From contig CAMVAG010000035.1 in assembly GCA_947165405.1 (NCBI GenBank), positions 1 to 13,604 of the forward strand: 13,604 bases of DNA, written 5' to 3'. Below, one piece after another: positions 6,720 to 13,224 of the stretch; positions within the stretch are counted from its first letter, which is position 1, and each line of letters begins with the position of its first letter. The notes below the pieces were generated by a model, which saw nothing but the letters and a program-made list of their open reading frames with translations, made no database searches and was not told the DNA's origin. The DNA is from an uncultured Selenomonadales bacterium. GTDB lineage: Bacteria > Bacillota > Negativicutes > Selenomonadales > Selenomonadaceae. A program made the translations under genes and the position numbers.

Positions 6720-7910
6720 ATGTACACGATTGAATTCAACATGTACCAAACGCTGGCAGTCGCGGTCGTCATGCTTTACGTCGGCACCATGCTCAAGCGT
6801 CGAATCCAATTCCTCGAAACTTTTTGCATACCGTCGCCCGTTGTCGGCGGCTTGCTTTTCGCCATAATCAGTTGCATTCTTTACGTTTCGGGAGTTGTCG
6901 GCTTTGCTTTTGACGAGACGCTCAAGACGGTTTGCATGGTCGCCTTTTTCACGTCGGTCGGCTTTCAAGCGAACATAAAAGTTTTGAAGAGCGGCGGAAC
7001 GGCTTTGGTTATTTTTCTCGGCTGTGTCTGCGCGCTGATTGTCTGTCAAAACTTTTTGGCGGTTGCGTTGTCCGGCATCTTGAATATCAGCCCGTTTATC
7101 GGTTTGTGCACCGGCTCAATCTCAATGGTCGGCGGTCACGGCACGGCGGGAGCATTCGGTCCTGTTTTGGAAGACTTGGGGCTTGTCGGCGCAACGACTC
7201 TTTGCACGGCGGCTGCGACTTTCGGTTTGGTTGCAGGTTCATTGATGGGCGGCCCGCTTGGTCGTCGTTTGATTCTCGGCAAAGATTTGCTCAAGACGGC
7301 CGTCAAAGCTGACGAAACTCCGCTTGTCGAAGAAGAAGAAAAACATAAACGCTCCGTGAGCATGTACGCGCCCGCCGCCTATCAACTGGCTATCGCAATG
7401 GGCTTGGGCACCGTCGTTTCCATGCTGCTTTCCAAAACCGGAATGACTTTCCCGATTTATATCGGCGCAATGATTGTCGCGGCGATTATGCGCAACTGGA
7501 GCGAATTCACCAATTCTTTCACGGTGCATATCGGCGAAATTAACGACATCGGAGGTATCTGCTTATCGTTATTCTTGGGCATTGCAATGATAACTTTGAA
7601 ACTTTGGCAGCTGGCGGAACTTGCTTTGCCTCTGGTCGTCTTGCTTGTCGGGCAAACGCTGTTGATGTTCCTGTTCGCGTACTTTATAATTTTCAACGTG
7701 CTCGGTCGCGATTACGACGCGGCAATTTTATCGGCGGGCTCTTGCGGCTTCGGCATGGGCGCAACTCCAAACGCTATGGCAAACATGCAAGTTCTCACAA
7801 GCAAATTCGCGCCCTCCGTCAAAGCTTATATCCTCGTCCCGATTGTCGGTTCCATGTTCGCCGATTTTATCAACAGCTTGACGATTACATTTTTCATAAA
7901 CTTCATTTAA
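6720..7910 (+). CDS. gltS: Sodium/glutamate symporter family protein
   Basis: GltS imports glutamate with sodium ions through an inner-membrane elevator-type carrier. The 396-residue product is close to the E. coli length (about 401) and is hydrophobic throughout, with about ten membrane segments. Family motifs are clear: PSPVVGGLL near residue 40, AFFTSVGFQANI, GSISMVGGHGTAGAFGPVLEDLG in the middle, ATFGLVAGSLMGGPLGRRL, and the C-terminal RDYDAAILSAGSCGFGMGA and TPNAMANMQ. The symmetric repeat typical of the family is therefore intact. A strong ribosome site GGGAGGTGA precedes ATG 6720. It lies 14 nt after a TAXI binding-protein gene and 18 nt before a small unknown gene, forming a probable three-gene transcription unit. 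Substrate may be glutamate or a related dicarboxylate. Confidence 0.94.
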   Translation: MYTIEFNMYQTLAVAVVMLYVGTMLKRRIQFLETFCIPSPVVGGLLFAIISCILYVSGVVGFAFDETLKTVCMVAFFTSVGFQANIKVLKSGGTALVIFLGCVCALIVCQNFLAVALSGILNISPFIGLCTGSISMVGGHGTAGAFGPVLEDLGLVGATTLCTAAATFGLVAGSLMGGPLGRRLILGKDLLKTAVKADETPLVEEEEKHKRSVSMYAPAAYQLAIAMGLGTVVSMLLSKTGMTFPIYIGAMIVAAIMRNWSEFTNSFTVHIGEINDIGGICLSLFLGIAMITLKLWQLAELALPLVVLLVGQTLLMFLFAYFIIFNVLGRDYDAAILSAGSCGFGMGATPNAMANMQVLTSKFAPSVKAYILVPIVGSMFADFINSLTITFFINFI

Positions 7911-7919
7911 GGAAGGAAG
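7909..7919 (+). promoter_or_regulatory. Ribosome binding site deciding a TTG start
   Basis: AAGGAAGGAAG overlaps the gltS stop and lies 9 nt before TTG 7929. No ATG or GTG exists in that frame before residue 51, so this site supports TTG initiation of the 74-residue gene. Confidence 0.6.
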
Positions 7920-7928
7920 TCTTACAAA

Positions 7929-8153
7929 TTGTTTGATAGAGGAATTACCAACGCGCAATTTAATTCACACCTTGAGACGATTGCGAAACTCATCGAGGCG
8001 GATGCAAAGACCGTCAAGGAGGCGGCTCAAATCGTCCGCGACGCCAAAATCGATACAGCCAAAGAAGAGCATGTTAATATGGCGTTGAATTTCGCGGCGG
8101 AAAATCTTGCCTTGCCCGAAGTTCACGTCGAGGAAAAACGCGAGACCGATTGA
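7929..8153 (+). CDS. Small helical protein of unknown function
   Basis: I do not recognise this 74-residue protein. It is predicted to be mostly helical and charged, rich in Ala, Glu and Lys, with no cysteine, no signal peptide and no membrane segment. Stretches such as LETIAKLIEADAKTVKEAA and HVNMALNFAAENLA have the look of paired amphipathic helices. The start is a TTG with a good AAGGAAGGAAG site. The gene follows gltS by 18 nt and is closed by an intrinsic terminator, so it belongs to the TAXI-gltS unit. A role linked to the transporter (partner or regulator) is possible but not shown by any motif. Confidence 0.75.
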   Translation: MFDRGITNAQFNSHLETIAKLIEADAKTVKEAAQIVRDAKIDTAKEEHVNMALNFAAENLALPEVHVEEKRETD

Positions 8154-8173
8154 CTTAACGCAATCGAAACAAG

Positions 8174-8205
8174 AACCCGCCGCTTAAATGTAGTGGCGGG
8201 TTTTT
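8174..8205 (+). terminator. Intrinsic terminator after the TAXI-gltS unit
   Basis: AACCCGCC (8174-8181) pairs perfectly with GGCGGGTT (8195-8202), extended inward by a G-T and a C-G pair, and five T run at 8201-8205. It starts 21 nt after the small gene's stop codon. Confidence 0.88.
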
Positions 8206-8262
8206 GCTTGAAAAAATTTTCACGTCTGTAGAAAATGTATTCATGCACGATGATTTTTTTTG

Positions 8263-8291
8263 TTGCGTCGAAAAAATTTTGAACGTATAAT
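8263..8291 (+). promoter_or_regulatory. Probable sigma-70 promoter of typA
   Basis: TTGCGT (8263-8268) and a consensus TATAAT (8286-8291) are 17 bp apart. The region around them is strongly A/T-rich. The typA ATG is 30 bp downstream, with AAAGGAGG at 8306-8313. Confidence 0.82.
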
Positions 8292-8320
8292 AGGCGAAGT
8301 TTTTTAAAGGAGGAAATTCG

Positions 8321-10138
8321 ATGGGAGTAAATTCCGAACGCAGAAATATAGCAATAATCGCGCACGTCGACCACGGCAAAACGACTTTGGTCGACGCGAT
8401 GCTTAAACAAAGTCACATCTTCCGCAAGAACGAACAGGTTGCCGAGCGCGTCATGGACAGCGGCGACTTGGAACGCGAGCGCGGCATTACGATTCTTTCA
8501 AAGAACACGGCGATTCTTTACAAGGGCATAAAAATAAATATCGTCGACACGCCCGGTCATGCGGATTTCGGCGGCGAGGTCGAGCGCGTCTTGAATATGG
8601 TTGACGGCGTTTTACTTTTGGTCGACGCCTTTGAAGGTCCCATGCCTCAAACCAAATACGTCTTGCGCAAGGCTCTTGAACATAAGCTTAAACCAATCGT
8701 CGTGATAAATAAAATTGACCGCCCCGAAGCTCGCGTCGATGAAGTTTACGACGAAGTTCTCGAACTTTTCATGGAGCTTGACGCCGACGACGAGCAACTT
8801 GATTTCCCCGTTATCTACACGGCAGCCAAGCAAGGCATTGCAAAAAAAGATATGCACGACGAGAGCCGCAACCTTCAACCGCTCATGGAAACTATCTTGA
8901 AAGAAATTCCTCCGCCCGAAGGTGAACTTGACGCGCCGCTTCAACTTGTCGTCACGACGCTTGAGGCGGATGATTACGTCGGGAAAATCGCTATCGGTCG
9001 TGTTCAACGCGGCAAGATTAAATCGGGCGAAACGATTGCGCTTATGAGCGAGGGCGGAATTAAAAAAGCAAAGGTCGGAAAAGTTTTCACATACGACGGT
9101 TTGAATCGCGTCGAGACACCCGAAGCGCAAATGGGCGAAATCGTTGCGTTGACCGGCTTAAGCGAAGTTTCAATCGGCGATACCGTTGCCGACGCCGAAC
9201 ACCCCGAAGCCCTGCCGTCAATCAGAGTGGACGAGCCGACTTTGAGCGTGACGTTCGGCGTGAATACGAGTCCTTTCGCCGGGCAAGAAGGACAATTTCT
9301 CACGAGCCGCCACATTCGCGACAGACTTTTCAAAGAGGCTCAAACGAACGTTGCCTTGCGCGTCGAGGAAACAGATTCGGCGGACGTGTTCAAAGTCAGC
9401 GGGCGCGGCGAACTTCATTTATCGATTTTGATTGAGACGATGCGCCGTGAAGGTTACGAAATGCAAATCGGCAAGCCCGAAGTCGTTTACAAGCTGATTG
9501 ACGGAAAGAAATACGAGCCGATAGAAAATTTGACGGTCGAAGTTTCGCAAGAATACATGGGCACGGTCATGGAAAGTTTGGGTCGTCGTAAAGCCGAGCT
9601 GAAAAATATGCAAAACGTTGCGGGCTACATGCGATTGAATTTTTTGATTCCTGCGCGCGGCTTGATAGGATTTCGTTCGGAGCTTTTGACTTCGACGCGC
9701 GGCAACGGCATAATGAATCACGTTTTTCACGGCTACGAACCCTACAAAGGCGATATACCCGGTCGCAGTCGCGGAAGCTTGGTTGCGTTCGAAATGGGCG
9801 AAACGACCGGCTACGGCATTTTCAATTTGCAAGACAGAGGCATCATGTTCATTGAGCCGGGACAAAAAGTTTACGAGGGAATGATTGTCGGAGAAAATTC
9901 CCGCGAAATGGATATTGACATAAATCCTTGCAAGCAGAAACATCAGACGAACATCCGCGCCAGCAATTCCGACGAGGCAATTCGACTTGTGCCGCCGAGA
10001 TTTATGAGCCTCGAACAGGCAATGGAATACATCAACGACGACGAACTTGTCGAAGTCACGCCGAAAAGCATTCGCCTCCGCAAGATGATTCTTGACCGCA
10101 CGACGAGAGGTCGCGCCGCCAAAAACGCACGAAAATAA
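8321..10138 (+). CDS. typA: Ribosome-associated GTPase TypA/BipA
   Basis: TypA (BipA) is a translational GTPase of the EF-G/LepA group that binds ribosomes and is needed for growth under cold or other stress and for normal ribosome assembly. The 605-residue length is standard. The G domain shows G1 AHVDHGKT (14-21), the switch region DLERERGITI (49-58), G3 DTPGH (76-80) and G4 NKID (130-133). Later family stretches include SGRGELHLSILIETMRREG, the loop PARGLIGFRSELLT and the C-terminal CKQKHQTNIRAS and TPKSIRLRK. The ATG at 8321 is 7 nt after AAAGGAGG. It has its own promoter and no visible terminator downstream, so the sigma-like gene 76 nt away may be co-transcribed. Confidence 0.98.
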   Translation: MGVNSERRNIAIIAHVDHGKTTLVDAMLKQSHIFRKNEQVAERVMDSGDLERERGITILSKNTAILYKGIKINIVDTPGHADFGGEVERVLNMVDGVLLLVDAFEGPMPQTKYVLRKALEHKLKPIVVINKIDRPEARVDEVYDEVLELFMELDADDEQLDFPVIYTAAKQGIAKKDMHDESRNLQPLMETILKEIPPPEGELDAPLQLVVTTLEADDYVGKIAIGRVQRGKIKSGETIALMSEGGIKKAKVGKVFTYDGLNRVETPEAQMGEIVALTGLSEVSIGDTVADAEHPEALPSIRVDEPTLSVTFGVNTSPFAGQEGQFLTSRHIRDRLFKEAQTNVALRVEETDSADVFKVSGRGELHLSILIETMRREGYEMQIGKPEVVYKLIDGKKYEPIENLTVEVSQEYMGTVMESLGRRKAELKNMQNVAGYMRLNFLIPARGLIGFRSELLTSTRGNGIMNHVFHGYEPYKGDIPGRSRGSLVAFEMGETTGYGIFNLQDRGIMFIEPGQKVYEGMIVGENSREMDIDINPCKQKHQTNIRASNSDEAIRLVPPRFMSLEQAMEYINDDELVEVTPKSIRLRKMILDRTTRGRAAKNARK

Positions 10139-10214
10139 TTAATTGCAAGTGAAGGAATTGCCCGCCCCAATCGCGAAAACAAAAAAAAATTTTTCGATAA
10201 AGGCGGTGTGATTC

Positions 10215-10934
10215 ATGGAGAAAGAATTTTTGGAGGACGTGGAACTTTATCTTGAGGAAGTGCAGCAAATTCCTCGTTTGGGCGCGCAAGAATTTCATAT
10301 GCTGTTGCTTCGGGCGGCGGACGGCGACGAGGATGCTCAACTGGAACTGGTCAACGCGAACTTGCGGCTGGTCGTCAACATAGCGCAAAAATACGTCGGG
10401 CAAGGCGTGGCGTTTTCGGATTTGATTCAAGAAGGCAATATCGGACTTATGAAAGCGGTCAAAAAGTTTTCCACGAAGGGCTCCACGACTTTTATCGAAT
10501 ACGCCGAAGAATGCATTGAGTCGGCGATTGTTCGCGGCTTGCGTGAATTTGAACAGACCGAGCAAGTTTCGCTGGACATGCCGATTGACGAAAGGACTTA
10601 TAACGATAAAGATAAATTTGCGGTCGAAGGCGATTTCGTCGAGGGCTTGACGCTTGCGGATTTCATGGAAGACAACGAGACGCCCAATCACTTCGACAGG
10701 CTGAACTATTTGCAAATGCGTGAACTCCTGCGCGAGGTCATGAACACCTTGACGCCGCACGAGAAAAAAGTTTTATCGCTCCGATTCGGCTTGGAAGACG
10801 GGCGGGCTCGTTCGCTCGATGAGGTCGCAAAAATTTTCAAAGTCGGGCTCAACACAATTCAAGCCGTCGAAACCAAAGCACTGCGTAAACTCCGTCACCC
10901 CGATTGTTCTTCGAAGCTCAAAGATTTTTATTAA
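10215..10934 (+). CDS. Degenerate sigma-70 family protein lacking the sigma-3 domain
   Basis: The 239-residue product resembles the housekeeping sigma factor but is incomplete. Residues 8-36 match region 1.2 (VELYLEEVQQIP). Residues 44-83 match regions 2.1-2.2 (LRLVVNIAQKY, FSDLIQEGNIGLMKAVKKF). Region 2.3-2.4 is altered: the YATWWIRQA stretch reads YAEECIESA, losing both tryptophans. From about residue 112 it passes directly to the region 3.2 linker (VSLDMPIDE, 118-126), so the sigma-3 domain seems absent. Region 4 is intact in outline (LTPHEKKVLSLRFGLEDGRARSLDEVAKIF), but the recognition helix RERIRQ reads LNTIQA; ALRKLRHP follows. The ATG has an AAAGGCGGTGTGA site upstream. It may be an alternative sigma with changed specificity, or a core-binding regulator. 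Confidence 0.85.
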   Translation: MEKEFLEDVELYLEEVQQIPRLGAQEFHMLLLRAADGDEDAQLELVNANLRLVVNIAQKYVGQGVAFSDLIQEGNIGLMKAVKKFSTKGSTTFIEYAEECIESAIVRGLREFEQTEQVSLDMPIDERTYNDKDKFAVEGDFVEGLTLADFMEDNETPNHFDRLNYLQMRELLREVMNTLTPHEKKVLSLRFGLEDGRARSLDEVAKIFKVGLNTIQAVETKALRKLRHPDCSSKLKDFY

Positions 10935-10960
10935 TGCCTGAAAAAATCTTGAAAAACCCT

Positions 10961-10989
10961 TTGCATTTTGTTAAACGCTGTGTTAAAAT
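10961..10989 (+). promoter_or_regulatory. Probable sigma-70 promoter of sepF
   Basis: TTGCAT (10961-10966) and TAAAAT (10984-10989) are 17 bp apart, and TGT precedes the -10 box (extended -10). It lies between the sigma-like gene and sepF. Confidence 0.72.
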
Positions 10990-11021
10990 GAACCAGCTTA
11001 TAAAATAGCAAAACAAATATC

Positions 11022-11028
11022 GGAAGGG
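11022..11028 (+). promoter_or_regulatory. Ribosome binding site deciding the sepF start
   Basis: GGAAGGG ends 9 nt before ATG 11038, the favoured start. The in-frame TTG at 11032 would be only 3 nt away, too close. Confidence 0.6.
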
Positions 11029-11037
11029 CGATTGTAT

Positions 11038-11676
11038 ATGGGATTGATGGACTGGATAAAGAAAATTACGGATATAATCATGCCGCTTGAGCCTCCGCAA
11101 GAAGAGGAGGAGGAACTCAAAGACGCCAAAAAATCTGAAGCCAGAACCGAAGAAGCCAAAGCCGCTCAAGAGCAACAGCCGGCTCAACAGGCGCAACCCG
11201 TCGGACAAAGTTATCAAACGGAAAAACACGCGGCGGGCGGTTTTGCACAAGGTTTCGGCGGCTCAATGAGTTTCACTCGCAACGGCGGCATGGTCAGCAC
11301 CGCAGAAAACGGCGTTACGTCAATGGGCGGCGTTCGTTATGAGGCTTACAACAACAATACGGCGGAAGCGTCTGTAAGACCCAGTCTCGCAGTGGTAAAA
11401 ACTCCTCAACTCACAATGAAAATTTACAGGCCGACGAAATACGACGACCAAGTTAAGCAGATAGCCGACGACCTCTTGAAGCACAACGCGGTTATCGTGA
11501 ACTTCGAGGGCGTCGACGACATTGAGCAGCAACGAATCGGCGATTTTGTTATCGGTGCCGTTTACATGATTGACGGGCGCGCAGAAATGATTTCCGGCAA
11601 AATCGTTCTTTATGTTCCGCAGGGCGTAGATTATGAAAGTGCGGCCGCGAAGATTCCCATGCGTCGTTATAATTGA
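11038..11676 (+). CDS. sepF: Cell division protein SepF
   Basis: SepF anchors and bundles FtsZ at the division septum in many Gram-positive-type bacteria. The 212-residue product starts with a short amphipathic helix (MGLMDWIKKITDIIMPLE) that fits the membrane-binding N-terminus of the family. An acidic, Glu/Lys/Gln-rich stretch (19-60) and a Gly/Asn-rich linker (66-110) follow, then the SepF domain at about 125-200: KIYRPTKYDD, AVIVNFEGVDD, RIGDFVIGAVYMIDG and GKIVLYVPQGVDY. The linker is longer than in B. subtilis SepF (about 150 residues in total). It has its own promoter and terminator, and the usual yggS/yggT/divIVA neighbours are not present here. Confidence 0.93.
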   Translation: MGLMDWIKKITDIIMPLEPPQEEEEELKDAKKSEARTEEAKAAQEQQPAQQAQPVGQSYQTEKHAAGGFAQGFGGSMSFTRNGGMVSTAENGVTSMGGVRYEAYNNNTAEASVRPSLAVVKTPQLTMKIYRPTKYDDQVKQIADDLLKHNAVIVNFEGVDDIEQQRIGDFVIGAVYMIDGRAEMISGKIVLYVPQGVDYESAAAKIPMRRYN

Positions 11677-11710
11677 GGGGCGAGGATAAAATTAACTTGA
11701 ATACAAATAT

Positions 11711-11743
11711 AAAAAGCGGGCACGTAAAAGTTGCCTGCTTTTT
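11711..11743 (+). terminator. Intrinsic terminator after sepF
   Basis: AAAAAGCGGGCA (11711-11722) pairs with TGCCTGCTTTTT (11732-11743) over 12 bp with one G-T pair and a 9-nt loop, ending in a T run. It is 34 nt past the sepF stop. Confidence 0.87.
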
Positions 11744-11752
11744 ATTTAGGAC

Positions 11753-11757
11753 GGAGG
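11753..11757 (+). promoter_or_regulatory. Ribosome binding site before a non-ATG start
   Basis: GGAGG follows the terminator directly. In the decarboxylase frame the candidates are ATT 11764 (6 nt away) and TTG 11770 (12 nt away); there is no ATG or GTG nearby. The TTG at 11731 lies inside the terminator and upstream of this site, so it is rejected. Confidence 0.5.
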
Positions 11758-11769
11758 ATTAATATTAAA

Positions 11770-13224
11770 TTGCGAGACGAATATTTGACGCAAGACCGCG
11801 CCCCGATTTTGGAGGCGTTGACCAAAATGAAAGCGGCGAGGCTCGTACCCTTCGACGTGCCCGGACACAAACGCGGTCGCGGTAATCGTGAGCTTGCAGA
11901 ATTTTTGGGACAGACTTGCCTTGATGTTGATGTCAATTCAATGAAGCCGCTCGATAATCTTTGCCACCCCGTCAGCGTGATTCGTGACGCGGAAATTTTG
12001 GCGGCGGAAGCTTTCGGCGCGGCGCACAGTTTCTTCATGATTGGCGGGACAACTTCGGCGGTGCAAGCCATGATTCTTTCGACGTGCAAGCCCGGCGATA
12101 AAATTATTTTGCCGCGAAATGTTCATCGCTCGGCGATTAACGCGCTGATTCTTTGCGGAGCCGTTCCCGTCTATGTCAATCCTCAAGTCGACGCTCGGCT
12201 CGGAATTTCGTTGGGCATGAAGGTCGAGGAAGTCATTGCCGCGATTGAAAATAATCCCGATGCCAAAGCCGTCCTCGTGAACAACCCGACGTATTACGGC
12301 ATTTGCTCTGACATAAAGACGATAACCCAAGTTGCTCACGCGCACGGCATGAAACTTTTGGCGGACGAGGCGCACGGCACACATTTTTATTTTAATGACA
12401 AGTTGCCTCCGTCGGCGATGTCGGTCGGCGCGGATATGGCGGCGGTCTCCATGCACAAATCGGGCGGCTCGCTCACGCAAAGTTCGTTGCTTTTGACGGG
12501 CGAAAATATCAATGCGGGCTATGTTCACCAAATTATAAACCTCACGCAGTCGACAAGCGGCTCTTATCTTTTGATGGCAAGCCTCGACATTTCGCGGAGG
12601 AATTTGGCTCTGCGCGGCGAAGAAATTTTCGACAAGGTGATTGAGCTCGTCGAATACGCTCGCGACGAAATAAATTTTCTCGGCGGCTGGTATGCTTACG
12701 GCAAAGAACTTGCTGACGGCGATTCCGTTTTTGATTTTGACGTTACGAAACTTTCTGTCTTCACGCGGGCAGTCGGCTTGGCGGGCGTCGAAGTCTATGA
12801 CATTTTGCGCGACGAATACGATATTCAACTTGAGTTCGGCGATATTGCAAACGTGTTGGCTTATGTGTCCGTCGGCGACCGCGTCAAGGACATTGAGCGG
12901 CTTGTGAGTGCTTTGGCTGACATCAAGAGGATTTATCGCAAAGACCCCTCGCGCCTCATGAAAGTCGAATACATTGACCCGATTGTCGACGCCGCCCCGA
13001 AGGAAGCTTTCTACGCAGAAAAAAAATCCTTGCCGATTAAAGAAACCGTCGGCAAGACTGCTGCTGAATTTTTAATGTGCTACCCGCCCGGCATTCCGAT
13101 ACTTGCGCCCGGCGAGAGGATTACTCAAGAAATTTTGGATTACATTAGCTACGCCAAGAGGAAAGGCTGCCAAATTACCGGCCCCGAAGATATGACGATT
13201 CAAAGGTTGCAAGTCATGGCGTAA
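11770..13224 (+). CDS. Orn/Lys/Arg decarboxylase family protein (fold I)
   Basis: This PLP enzyme decarboxylates a basic amino acid to a polyamine precursor (agmatine, cadaverine or putrescine). From TTG 11770 it has 484 residues, matching the short Bacillus SpeA/YaaO type without the N-terminal wing domain of the E. coli enzymes. It shows PFDVPGHKRGRGN (27-39), DEAHGTHF (199-206), the PLP-lysine motif SMHKSGGSLTQSS with Lys230, and CYPPGIPILAPGERI near the C-terminus. No polyamine gene is adjacent, so the substrate cannot be set. It follows the sepF terminator and is likely transcribed alone from a promoter I could not place with confidence. Its stop codon is directly next to that of the convergent argJ. 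The start is uncertain: TTG 11770 or ATT 11764. Confidence 0.92.
   Translation: MRDEYLTQDRAPILEALTKMKAARLVPFDVPGHKRGRGNRELAEFLGQTCLDVDVNSMKPLDNLCHPVSVIRDAEILAAEAFGAAHSFFMIGGTTSAVQAMILSTCKPGDKIILPRNVHRSAINALILCGAVPVYVNPQVDARLGISLGMKVEEVIAAIENNPDAKAVLVNNPTYYGICSDIKTITQVAHAHGMKLLADEAHGTHFYFNDKLPPSAMSVGADMAAVSMHKSGGSLTQSSLLLTGENINAGYVHQIINLTQSTSGSYLLMASLDISRRNLALRGEEIFDKVIELVEYARDEINFLGGWYAYGKELADGDSVFDFDVTKLSVFTRAVGLAGVEVYDILRDEYDIQLEFGDIANVLAYVSVGDRVKDIERLVSALADIKRIYRKDPSRLMKVEYIDPIVDAAPKEAFYAEKKSLPIKETVGKTAAEFLMCYPPGIPILAPGERITQEILDYISYAKRKGCQITGPEDMTIQRLQVMA

Noticed and set aside
8210..8280. Direct repeat GAAAAAATTTT at 8210-8220 and 8270-8280
   Set aside because: Short and A/T-rich in an A/T-rich leader; likely chance, although an upstream promoter element cannot be ruled out.
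10139..10214. Possible terminator or promoter between typA and the sigma-like gene
   Set aside because: Only A/T-rich pairing around 10174-10197 is visible, with no G/C stem and no convincing -35/-10 pair.
11731..11769. TTG start for the decarboxylase at 11731
   Set aside because: It lies inside the sepF terminator and before the GGAGG site, and the added residues do not fit the family.
11938..12828. 296-residue minus-strand open frame opposite the decarboxylase
   Set aside because: The + strand carries an unmistakable PLP decarboxylase over the same bases; the antisense frame shows no domain.
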